Positions 35,673-43,427 of a stretch of DNA of 64,000 bases are shown one piece after another. Position 1 is the first letter of the stretch. Every line of letters begins with the position of its first letter. The position numbers and the translations under genes are program-made. The DNA is from Clostridia bacterium (GTDB taxonomy: Bacteria; Bacillota; Clostridia; Oscillospirales; Acutalibacteraceae). Below the pieces are notes generated by a model, which searched no databases, was not told the DNA's origin, and saw nothing but the letters and a program-made list of their open reading frames with translations. Location of the stretch: contig JAFSDK010000034.1 of assembly GCA_017436255.1 (NCBI GenBank), forward strand, positions 1 through 64,000, given 5' to 3'.

Positions 35673-35756
35673 CTATAAACTTTCTTTTTTTATACCAAAC
35701 ACAACTCTTAAAATACCGCTTAAAAACTTAGGGCTTTTGAAAAGAACAACTTTCAT
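35673..35756 (-). CDS. spoVM: Stage V sporulation protein SpoVM
   Basis: A 27-residue peptide, MKVVLFKSPKFLSGILRVV then FGIKKESL. It aligns with Bacillus subtilis SpoVM (MKFYTIKLPKFLGGIVRAML then GSFRKD). Shared features are the KxPKFLxGIxR core, the amphipathic helix and the basic C-terminus; Pro9, needed for curvature sensing, is present. SpoVM binds the positively curved forespore membrane and recruits SpoIVA to start coat assembly. GGAGGC lies six bases before the ATG. It sits just downstream of rsgA in the chromosome order seen in other Firmicutes. The gene is easily missed because of its size. Confidence 0.9.
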   Translation of the reverse strand: MKVVLFKSPKFLSGILRVVFGIKKESL

Positions 35757-35769
35757 AACTCTGCCTCCG

Positions 35770-35928
35770 TTAATGTCTGTAACAAATTATGCCGAGTATA
35801 ATTACCGTCAAAGACAGTATAACCACTAAAAATTGAGGAGAACAGAAGGATGCCAATAACAATCCCAAACCAAAAGCAACAAGGAGAATATATTTATTGG
35901 GTTTGTTCTTTACGCATCTTCTTCTCAT
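35770..35928 (-). CDS. 52-residue membrane protein upstream of spoVM
   Basis: Not a named family. The frame starts at ATG 35928, ten bases or fewer after GGAGGT. It encodes a basic N-terminus (MRRRCVKNKPNKY) and two hydrophobic segments, ILLVAFGLGLLLASFCS and QFLVVILSLTVIILGIICY, ending RH. This is a hairpin or two-pass membrane peptide. It ends 13 bases before spoVM, with the spoVM ribosome binding site directly after it, so the two are probably translated from one message. A role in sporulation is inferred only from that link. Confidence 0.7.
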   Translation of the reverse strand: MRRRCVKNKPNKYILLVAFGLGLLLASFCSPQFLVVILSLTVIILGIICYRH

Positions 35929-35991
35929 ACTGTACCTCCAACAGAAAACTCTCGGTTAATACAGTATATTATGTTTATGAAATTTTTGTTA

Positions 35992-36879
35992 CTATTTTTT
36001 TATTTGCCACTTTTTTATATCTTTAAGTTCATTATAAATCATTTTATAACTTTCAAAACGAGTAACACCAATTTTGCCATTATTAACCGCTTCACAAACG
36101 GCACAACCACTTTCACCTGTGTGTGAGCAACCCGCAAAACGACACTTGCCCAAATAATCGTTAAACTCAATAAAAAGATTTTCGAGATTTTCTTTAAATG
36201 AATAATCCGTTTTATCAACTTCAACCGTAGCAAAACCCGGTGTGTCGGCAACGCAACCGCCAAAACCACTTTCATACAATTGCGCATGACGTGTGGTGTG
36301 CTTGCCGCGTCCTAACTTTTCACTTATTTCACCTGTTTTAAGTTGCAACTCAGGAATAATTGAATTTAAAATACTTGACTTACCAACGCCCGAATTTCCT
36401 GTAAATACCGATATACCGCTGTCAAGTTCTTTTTCTATCTCTTTTATTCCGTCGCCATTAGTTACAGATGTTACAATCACCTTATATCCAGCCATTGTAT
36501 ATATATCAGTAAGCTCGTCAAAATCTCCTAAATCACTTTTATTAAAAACTATTATGGGTTTTATATTATTATATTCACAAATAGATATAACAGTATCAAT
36601 AATGAGTGTATTGGGTGACGGCTTGCTATGCGCCGAAACAATAAAAACCTTATCAACGTTAGCAACGGGTGGACGGTAAAGAGAGTTTTTGCGTGTAAGA
36701 ACGTCTTTTAAAATACCATGTAAATCATCGTCCTTAAAATCGAACTCCACCCTATCACCAACTAAAGGGGAAATGCCCTCATTTCTGAAGGCACCTTTAG
36801 CTTTACATTCGATTATATTATTGTCTAGAGTTTTAACGTAATAAAAGCCGGAAATTGCTTTAATAATAATACCCTGCAT
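35992..36879 (-). CDS. rsgA: Ribosome small subunit-dependent GTPase RsgA
   Basis: Late 30S assembly checkpoint GTPase, 295 residues from ATG 36879 (AGGGGA upstream). An N-terminal OB fold is followed by a circularly permuted GTPase with motif order FNKSDLG (G4), GNSGVGKSSILN (G1) and DTPGF (G3). A C-terminal zinc knuckle has CRFAGCSHTGESGCAVCEAV. It follows prkC, as in the Bacillus prpC-prkC-cpgA order, where the kinase phosphorylates this GTPase. Confidence 0.96.
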   Translation of the reverse strand: MQGIIIKAISGFYYVKTLDNNIIECKAKGAFRNEGISPLVGDRVEFDFKDDDLHGILKDVLTRKNSLYRPPVANVDKVFIVSAHSKPSPNTLIIDTVISICEYNNIKPIIVFNKSDLGDFDELTDIYTMAGYKVIVTSVTNGDGIKEIEKELDSGISVFTGNSGVGKSSILNSIIPELQLKTGEISEKLGRGKHTTRHAQLYESGFGGCVADTPGFATVEVDKTDYSFKENLENLFIEFNDYLGKCRFAGCSHTGESGCAVCEAVNNGKIGVTRFESYKMIYNELKDIKKWQIKK

Positions 36880-36893
36880 AAATTCCCCTAAAA

Positions 36894-37024
36894 CAAACAC
36901 AAATAATCCGAACCTGATTTTAAAGGTAAGATTTTCGTATTTGCATTGTTAAAATACTCGCAAATCCGACAGGATTTGCTGTGTTTTATGCCATTTTAGG
37001 CAGATAAAGGATTATTTGTGTTTG
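36894..37024. repeat. 131-base element bounded by 16-base inverted repeats between prkC and rsgA
   Basis: CAAACACAAATAATCC at 36894-36909 has its exact reverse complement at 37009-37024. The 99 bases between contain a smaller hairpin, CAAATCC with GGATTTG (36961-36978). No frame with a ribosome binding site is inside. It could be a miniature transposable element or a structured RNA in the prkC-rsgA transcript. Confidence 0.6.
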
Positions 37025-37025
37025 C

Positions 37026-38954
37026 TTAACTGACTGTTAGAGTTTTAGTAACTGTAACATTACCGGTAGTTAAATCAATTTTAATATGCTGATATTCAAC
37101 ATAATCTGTAGTGTTAGCGGTTTTAACCTTTAAAATTGCAGTAACCTCTTTAGATCTTGATGTAACCTTTTTAAAGGTATATTGACCCGAATTTTCACTT
37201 ATATCAGATGATTCTTGATATACCTGACCATCTATCCAAAGCGAAATCTGAGTTACACCCTTTGTAATGTTTACGGTAACGTCAGAAAAATATGCTTGTT
37301 CTCCCGTAGACACCACTAAATTAACCTTAGAAGCTTTACCGACCTGCTTACCCTTCTCGTAAGTTGGATCTTGAGTAATTACTGTATCTTTAGGTATTTT
37401 TTTGCCATTAGTATTATCTTCATAGACAATCTCACCTATAACAAGTCCGCTTTTTGTAATTAGTTTTTTAGCATCATCAAGTTTAAGACCAACAAGATTT
37501 GGCATTGGTAAGAATACCGTCGCGGGACCCGTACTAACATATAGGGTTACAGTTGAGCCTTCAGGAGCACCTTTTCCGACAGATGGCGACGTACCAACAG
37601 CAAGACCTGCCGCAATAATTTCATCAGACTGCTCTTTAACAACCACCTTAAAACCTTGTGTTTCAAGAATTCTCTTTGCATTAACTTCAGTATCGCCCTT
37701 AACGTCAGGAATAGTCTTCTTAGCGTCATCCATACTCACATACACAACAATAGTTGCACCTGCTTTAAGTTTCTTGCCTGGTGCTTTCGACTGTTGATAA
37801 ATATGACCATAATCATATTCAGAGTTGTAGTCCCACTTATAAATAATTTCAAACTGATCATTAAGTTCTTTATTATTATAAACCGTTTCATAGTTTTGAC
37901 CAATGAGCGTTGGGCAAGCAATCTCATCGCCTGTGTGGCTCAAAAATCCATTTGCTACAAAAACTACAGCAGCGACAATTACAACTACAAAGGTTGTGGC
38001 TATACCTGCAAGAATAGGCAATGATTTTGATTTTTTCTCCACTTCCTGTGGTTCTTCAACAACAGTGGGTTCTACAAACTTAGTTGGTGAATCATCTACA
38101 TAATAGGCGTAATCAAAAGTAACCGCGGGGTCCTTCTTAAATTTTTCAAGATCACATAGCATTTCTGAAGACGACTTATAACGATGAGCGGTATCCTTCT
38201 GCATTGCACGCAAAGTAATTTGCTCAACACCGATCGGAATTGAACCGTTTAGTTCAGTAGGCATCTTTGGTTCACGCTGAAGTTGCATAATTGCAACCGA
38301 TACAGCATTATCTGCCTGAAACGGCAACTGACCCGTAAGCATTTCATAAAGCATAACGCCAACTGAATATATATCGGTCTTTTCATCGGTCACATCGCCA
38401 CGTGCCTGCTCAGGACTAATGTAGTGAACTGATCCTATAGCCTTATCGGTAATTGTGGTTTGTTCGCTTCGTGAAAAACGTGCAATACCAAAATCGGTAA
38501 CCTTTATAGTGCCATCAAACAAAACCATAATATTTTGGGGTTTTACGTCACGGTGAACTATACCTCTATCATGGGCATGCTGAAGTCCGCGCAAAATCTG
38601 CACACTGAAATGCACAGCCTGTTTCCACGATAGGCTTCCTTCCCTCTCAATATACTCTTTAAGGGTTATACCCTCAATATGTTCCATTACGATATATTGA
38701 ATTAAATCGCCGAAACTAACGTCAAATATCTTAACGATATTCGGATGCGAAAGTAATGAAATAGCCCTTGATTCATTTTTAAATCGACGTAAAAATTCTT
38801 CACTGGTAGCAAACTCCTGTTTAAGAATTTTAATAGCTACAATTCGATCTTCAACATTATCATAGGCTTTATAAACAACTGCCATACCGCCAATGCCGAG
38901 TATTTCTCGAATCTCATATCGACCATCGAGTCTTTTACCTAAAAATCTATCCAT
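37026..38954 (-). CDS. prkC: PASTA-domain serine/threonine protein kinase (PrkC/Stk1)
   Basis: Membrane kinase that senses peptidoglycan fragments, 642 residues. The kinase domain (about 12-275) has GIGGMAVVYKA, AIKILK, IVHRDVKPQN, KVTDFGIARF and YISPEQARG. A transmembrane helix lies near 315-338. Three extracellular PASTA repeats follow (about 345-415, 416-484, 485-560; each with x-PDV/PNLxG and GAT-type ends). A C-terminal beta-rich domain completes the protein. In spore formers PrkC also triggers germination in response to muropeptides. It follows the phosphatase gene prpC by 35 bases. Confidence 0.97.
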   Translation of the reverse strand: MDRFLGKRLDGRYEIREILGIGGMAVVYKAYDNVEDRIVAIKILKQEFATSEEFLRRFKNESRAISLLSHPNIVKIFDVSFGDLIQYIVMEHIEGITLKEYIEREGSLSWKQAVHFSVQILRGLQHAHDRGIVHRDVKPQNIMVLFDGTIKVTDFGIARFSRSEQTTITDKAIGSVHYISPEQARGDVTDEKTDIYSVGVMLYEMLTGQLPFQADNAVSVAIMQLQREPKMPTELNGSIPIGVEQITLRAMQKDTAHRYKSSSEMLCDLEKFKKDPAVTFDYAYYVDDSPTKFVEPTVVEEPQEVEKKSKSLPILAGIATTFVVVIVAAVVFVANGFLSHTGDEIACPTLIGQNYETVYNNKELNDQFEIIYKWDYNSEYDYGHIYQQSKAPGKKLKAGATIVVYVSMDDAKKTIPDVKGDTEVNAKRILETQGFKVVVKEQSDEIIAAGLAVGTSPSVGKGAPEGSTVTLYVSTGPATVFLPMPNLVGLKLDDAKKLITKSGLVIGEIVYEDNTNGKKIPKDTVITQDPTYEKGKQVGKASKVNLVVSTGEQAYFSDVTVNITKGVTQISLWIDGQVYQESSDISENSGQYTFKKVTSRSKEVTAILKVKTANTTDYVEYQHIKIDLTTGNVTVTKTLTVS

Positions 38955-38989
38955 AAAGCACCTTTCCGTTTCTACAGTTTTTCCGATAA

Positions 38990-39715
38990 TTATTCTGCTA
39001 CCACCGTAACGGTAACATTATCGTTGCTATGCAAATTATTTGCGGCAACTATTAACATATCGGGCACTTCATCTAATTTATTTACAAGTGTAATTTCCTT
39101 AATTTTATCAGAACTAAGCATTCCGCTTAGTCCATCGGTACAACTTAAAAGAATACCACCATTAAGGTCTACCTGATTATACTCACTGTCAATATGTGAT
39201 AAAATTCCGACAGCCCTTGTAATAACATTCTTCTTCGGGTGAGTTTTGGCTTCTTGCTCAGTAATTTTACCACTATCAATCATATCTTGGACAATTGAAT
39301 GATCGCGCGTTATTTGTTTAATAGCATTTTCGGTTATTAAATAAGCACGGCTGTCGCCTACGTGCAGAATATGTGCCGTACCGTCTTTAACAAGAGTTAA
39401 AACAACCGTCGTACCCATACCTCTATAATCTTCACAAGAATTTGCCTTGTCATAAACCTCATCATTGGCGGTATCAATGGCACCTCTTAAAAGATTTTCA
39501 ATAGATAATGACGTCATCTGTGGCGAGTAGGATTTAATAACATAATCTTTTATTGTATCGGTTGCAATCTTACTTGCGATATTGCCTGCCTTGGCACCAC
39601 CCATACCGTCACATAAAATACTGAGTGCGGCATTATTGGGCAGTTCAAGCACACAAAACGCATCTTGATTGCAGATACGCATCATACCCACGTCACTTTT
39701 ACCGTAAATTTGCAT
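38990..39715 (-). CDS. prpC: PP2C-type serine/threonine phosphatase (PrpC/Stp1)
   Basis: Metal-dependent phosphatase opposing PrkC, 241 residues. Visible motifs are SDVGMMRICNQDAF, LCDGMGGAKAGNIAS (metal aspartate), ILHVGDSRAYLI, TRAVG and LLSCTDGLSGML, with the final SNDNVTVTVV. It starts one base after the rlmN stop codon, with AAAGGAGG upstream. Kinase and phosphatase are encoded together, as is usual. Confidence 0.96.
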   Translation of the reverse strand: MQIYGKSDVGMMRICNQDAFCVLELPNNAALSILCDGMGGAKAGNIASKIATDTIKDYVIKSYSPQMTSLSIENLLRGAIDTANDEVYDKANSCEDYRGMGTTVVLTLVKDGTAHILHVGDSRAYLITENAIKQITRDHSIVQDMIDSGKITEQEAKTHPKKNVITRAVGILSHIDSEYNQVDLNGGILLSCTDGLSGMLSSDKIKEITLVNKLDEVPDMLIVAANNLHSNDNVTVTVVAE

Positions 39716-40753
39716 TTAATCTGCCTCCTTTACTGTGCCTCTGCGAAGTTGTCCGCAAGAAGCGTTTATATCCGCGCCCAAAGTACGTCTGACAGTTGCA
39801 GTAATACCTTTACTTTCAAGTCGCGAAACAAATGCCTTTATAGCATTATCATTGGTTTTTTTATAGTTGTTTTCCTCTACGGGATTTACAGGAATTAAAT
39901 TAACATGACTCATAATTCCCTTAATTTTTCTTGCCAATTCATCGGCATTATCGAGTGAATCATTTACCCCGTTTATCATTGCATATTCGAAAGAAATTCG
40001 TCTGCCCGTAATACTTTGGTAATATTTGCAAGCATTAAGTAATTCTTCTATGTTCCATTTATTATTTATCTTCATCATTGATGAACGTATTTTATCGTTT
40101 GGCGCGTGTAATGATACAGATAGTGTTATTGGGTAATTATATTCGGCAAGTTTTAGGATACCGCTTACAAGGCCTGACGTCGAAAGTGAAATATGTCTAA
40201 GCCCTATATTAAGTCCTTCCTCACTTGATACAAGTTGTAAAAAACGCACCGAATTATCAAAATTATCAAGCGGTTCTCCCATGCCCATCATAACTACGTT
40301 TGAAATTCTAACACCATTATCTCTGCCGGCCATCATAACCTGCGAAAGCATTTCAGAAGCGGTTAAGTTTCTAAAAAGTCCGTCAATACCCGATGCACAA
40401 AAACTGCAACCCATACGGCAGCCTACCTGAGTAGAAATACATACAGTGTAACCGTGTTTATATTTCATAAAAACCGATTCAATCAGTTCACCATCGTGTA
40501 GTTCATACAGATATTTAACAGTGCCGTCAATCTCCGATTCAAGCCTTTTAACAATCTTTACGTCGGCTATGTAGCACTGCTCATCTAATTTTGCGCGAAG
40601 CGACTTTGATAAATTGGTCATCTCATCAAAACTAACAACACCCGATTGAAGCCACGAAAAAATCTGATTTGCACGATAAGACGGCTCACCGAGAGTCGTT
40701 AAAAACTCTTTGATTTCGGGTATGGTCATAGATTTAATATCTATTTTTGACAA
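39716..40753 (-). CDS. rlmN: 23S rRNA (adenine(2503)-C(2))-methyltransferase
   Basis: Radical-SAM enzyme that methylates A2503 of 23S rRNA and A37 of some tRNAs, 345 residues. The start is TTG 40753, in the context SKIDIKSMTIPEIKEFL, six bases after GAGGTG; the frame extends further upstream into rsmB without signal. The iron-sulfur motif is GCRMGCSFCASG (CxxxCxxC). NVVMMGMGEPLDNFDNSV and the C-terminal catalytic cysteine region TVRRTLGADINASCGQLR are present. Confidence 0.96.
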   Translation of the reverse strand: MSKIDIKSMTIPEIKEFLTTLGEPSYRANQIFSWLQSGVVSFDEMTNLSKSLRAKLDEQCYIADVKIVKRLESEIDGTVKYLYELHDGELIESVFMKYKHGYTVCISTQVGCRMGCSFCASGIDGLFRNLTASEMLSQVMMAGRDNGVRISNVVMMGMGEPLDNFDNSVRFLQLVSSEEGLNIGLRHISLSTSGLVSGILKLAEYNYPITLSVSLHAPNDKIRSSMMKINNKWNIEELLNACKYYQSITGRRISFEYAMINGVNDSLDNADELARKIKGIMSHVNLIPVNPVEENNYKKTNDNAIKAFVSRLESKGITATVRRTLGADINASCGQLRRGTVKEAD

Positions 40754-40757
40754 GATA

Positions 40758-42032
40758 TCACCTCTTTTGCAAAAGTGCTGTGAAAAATCCATCTGTGCCG
40801 TCTATATGCGGCAAAAAGGTATGGATATACTTTAATTCAAAATCATTATGTTCTTCTAAAAACTTATTTACAATCTGCTCATTTTCTGATTTACGAAGCG
40901 TACAGGTTGAATATAAAATTCGCCCTGTTTCATTTAGATAATTTACCGCATTATTCAAAATAGAATACTGTAAACCTTCAAGTTCGTTAAAATCATCTAT
41001 CTCTTTATATTTTATGTCGGGTTTACGGCCTATAATACCAAACCCGGAGCAAGGCACGTCGCAAAGTATGGCATCGAATTTGCCAAAATCGGCATTATAT
41101 TTAGTAGCATCATTAACTTTTGGATTTACAATGTTAAGACCTAAACGTGTTGCCGAATTTTTTATAAGTTCAACACGATGCGGATGTATATCGCACGAAA
41201 CGATTTCGCCCTTATTTTGCATGTAACATGCCATTGAGAAGGTTTTACCACCGGGTGCAGCACACATATCTAGTACACGTTCATCTGATTTGGGTGCCAA
41301 TATTGAAACAGCCTTTTGCGAACTTAAATCTTGCACGTAAAAATATCCCTTTTTATAAAGTGACATTTTTTCAATATTTGCGCCAACTTTTAGAGTTACT
41401 GCACCATACGGCTCATCTAAAACCGCTTCTATACCCTTTTCTTTTAAAAGTTCTACAACCTCATTGGGTGTAATTTTAGTGGTGTTTACTCTTAGGTGGA
41501 TTGATGATGGTTTTAAAAACTCATTTAAAAGTAAAATGGTCTGTTCTTTACCATAATCTTTAATAAATTCATTGACTATCCATTCGGGACAGGAGTATAT
41601 TACGCTGAGTTCTTTTGGAGTGTCCCCGTCAGGCAATAATTTTTCTGCACGAATTGCCGCGCGCAACACAGCATTGACGAACCCTGAATTGCGATGCTCT
41701 TTTGATTTTTTAATCAACTTAACAGCTTCATCAACGGCGGCAGAATTTGGTATGCGGTCCATATACATTATTTGGTAAAGACCTACACGCATTACTTCGG
41801 CAGTAAAGAAATTCACCTTTTTAAATGGTGTTTTAGTAAGACTGTCAAGTACGTAATCAAGTGTAATACGTCGGTCAAGCACACCATAGAAAAGTGCCGT
41901 TGCCAATGCTTTATCATTATCCGACGCATCACTTTTTTTTAGTAAATTATTAAGTGTTATGTTGGAATATGCATTATCGTTATTTACCTTTAACAAAGCC
42001 TCAACAGCCATACGCCTTGCATTTGCCAACAT
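40758..42032 (-). CDS. rsmB: 16S rRNA (cytosine(967)-C(5))-methyltransferase
   Basis: RNA methyltransferase, 424 residues from ATG 42032. An N-terminal NusB-like helical domain (about 1-140) is followed by the Rossmann SAM domain. This has VLDMCAAPGGKTFSMACYM, ILCDVPCSGFGIIGRKPDIK with the release cysteine, and GRILYSTCTLRKSENEQIV with the catalytic cysteine. It lies between fmt and rlmN with four to ten bases on either side. Confidence 0.96.
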   Translation of the reverse strand: MLANARRMAVEALLKVNNDNAYSNITLNNLLKKSDASDNDKALATALFYGVLDRRITLDYVLDSLTKTPFKKVNFFTAEVMRVGLYQIMYMDRIPNSAAVDEAVKLIKKSKEHRNSGFVNAVLRAAIRAEKLLPDGDTPKELSVIYSCPEWIVNEFIKDYGKEQTILLLNEFLKPSSIHLRVNTTKITPNEVVELLKEKGIEAVLDEPYGAVTLKVGANIEKMSLYKKGYFYVQDLSSQKAVSILAPKSDERVLDMCAAPGGKTFSMACYMQNKGEIVSCDIHPHRVELIKNSATRLGLNIVNPKVNDATKYNADFGKFDAILCDVPCSGFGIIGRKPDIKYKEIDDFNELEGLQYSILNNAVNYLNETGRILYSTCTLRKSENEQIVNKFLEEHNDFELKYIHTFLPHIDGTDGFFTALLQKR

Positions 42033-42042
42033 ACACACCCCT

Positions 42043-42969
42043 TTATTTTATAAGACTGTTAATTTCTATTTTTTTACCAAGCAACCACTGTTTTGCTTCC
42101 ATACGTTTAGAGCCTTCGGGTTGCAATTCTATAAATTTAATTGCGGTGTTATCACCACAAGCCACAACAAATTCATTATCACTCTTAATAACGGTTGAAG
42201 GTGCTTTATCCGTCACTGTTAAAACTTCGGTTTTAAAGACCTTTACACGTTTGCCTTCAAGCATAAAATATGCCGTTGGCCATCCGTAAAGACCGCGAAC
42301 TAAATTGTGAATTTCACTTGCGGTTTTATTAAAATCTATTTGCGCCATTTCCTTTTTGATTATAGGCGCATAAGTAGCCTCTGCCTCGTTTTGTTTAACG
42401 GGTGTAATCTCACCCTTTGCAAGTTTATCTACAGTTGAACAAACAAGTTTAGCGGCTTCATCGGTTAAACGCTCAAAAAGTTGTTCACTTGTTTCATCGT
42501 CCCCAATGTTGACGGTAACGGTTTCAAGCATATCGCCCGTATCCATACCTTCATCCATAAGCATTGTGGTAACGCCCGTTGTTTTTTCACCGCAAACGAT
42601 ACACCACTGTATCGGTGAGGCGCCTCGGTATTTAGGTAAAAGTGATGCATGGGCATTAACACAACCGTACTTGGGTAGGGTTAATATTTCATTAGGTAAA
42701 ATCTTACCGTATGCTACTACAACTATTATTTCGGGCGCTAAATCTTTTAGTGTTTGTAAAGCATCGCCACTACGAACCGATGCAGGTTGGTATACCGGTA
42801 TGCCATTTTCTTCGGCACACACCTTAACAGGCGGTGCAGTTAAAATTTGCTTGCGACCGACCGGTTTATCGGGTTGAGTAAACACACCGACGATATCGTG
42901 TCCTGCCGCTATAAGTGCTTTAAGCGAAGCAGCGGCGATATCGGGAGTACCCATAAAAACAATTCTCAT
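42043..42969 (-). CDS. fmt: Methionyl-tRNA formyltransferase
   Basis: Formylates initiator Met-tRNA with 10-formyl-THF, 308 residues. VFMGTPDIAAASLKALI begins the Rossmann domain. The catalytic site is GCVNAHASLLPKYRGASPIQW, then VTTMLMDEGMDTGDMLE. The C-terminal OB fold binds the tRNA. It touches def by one base, so formylation and deformylation are made together. Confidence 0.97.
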   Translation of the reverse strand: MRIVFMGTPDIAAASLKALIAAGHDIVGVFTQPDKPVGRKQILTAPPVKVCAEENGIPVYQPASVRSGDALQTLKDLAPEIIVVVAYGKILPNEILTLPKYGCVNAHASLLPKYRGASPIQWCIVCGEKTTGVTTMLMDEGMDTGDMLETVTVNIGDDETSEQLFERLTDEAAKLVCSTVDKLAKGEITPVKQNEAEATYAPIIKKEMAQIDFNKTASEIHNLVRGLYGWPTAYFMLEGKRVKVFKTEVLTVTDKAPSTVIKSDNEFVVACGDNTAIKFIELQPEGSKRMEAKQWLLGKKIEINSLIK

Positions 42970-43418
42970 TATTTTTTCTCTCCTATTGCACGGTCAATAA
43001 ATAATACACCGTCCAAGTGGTCAATTTCGTGACAGAATGCGCGTGCCTTTAGTCCCTCACCTGAAACCGTAAAGGTATTCCCGTGACGGTCTTGGGCGCG
43101 TACTGTCACACGCATGGGACGTACGGTAGTTTTATAGTTACCGGGTATGGAAAGGCAACCCTCATCTTCATTTTGAACACCGCTTTTTTCAATAATAACG
43201 GGATTAACAAGTTCAATAAGTCCGTCGCCAACGTCAACTATACAATATCTTCTAAGCACACCTATCTGTGGTGCGGCAAGTCCACAACCATCAGCAGCAT
43301 ACATTGTATCGCGCATATCATCAAGTGTCTGCGCAAGACGTTCATCAAAATTCAGTACGGTACGTGATACTTTGCGAAGTGCATCGTCACCGTATTTTAT
43401 AATATTTCGGATAGCCAT
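42969..43418 (-). CDS. def: Peptide deformylase
   Basis: Removes the formyl group from nascent proteins, 149 residues. The three metalloenzyme motifs are intact: GCGLAAPQIGV, EGCLSIPG with the metal cysteine, and CHEIDHLDGVLF with the two metal histidines and the catalytic glutamate. Type 1/3-like short form. AGGAG precedes the ATG. Confidence 0.97.
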   Translation of the reverse strand: MAIRNIIKYGDDALRKVSRTVLNFDERLAQTLDDMRDTMYAADGCGLAAPQIGVLRRYCIVDVGDGLIELVNPVIIEKSGVQNEDEGCLSIPGNYKTTVRPMRVTVRAQDRHGNTFTVSGEGLKARAFCHEIDHLDGVLFIDRAIGEKK

Positions 43419-43427
43419 TTTATTCTC

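Noticed and set aside
35757..35860. Sigma-E-like promoter (CATAATTT box) in front of spoVM
   Set aside because: The sequence lies inside the 52-residue coding frame and the -35 part does not match well, so it is not listed as a feature.
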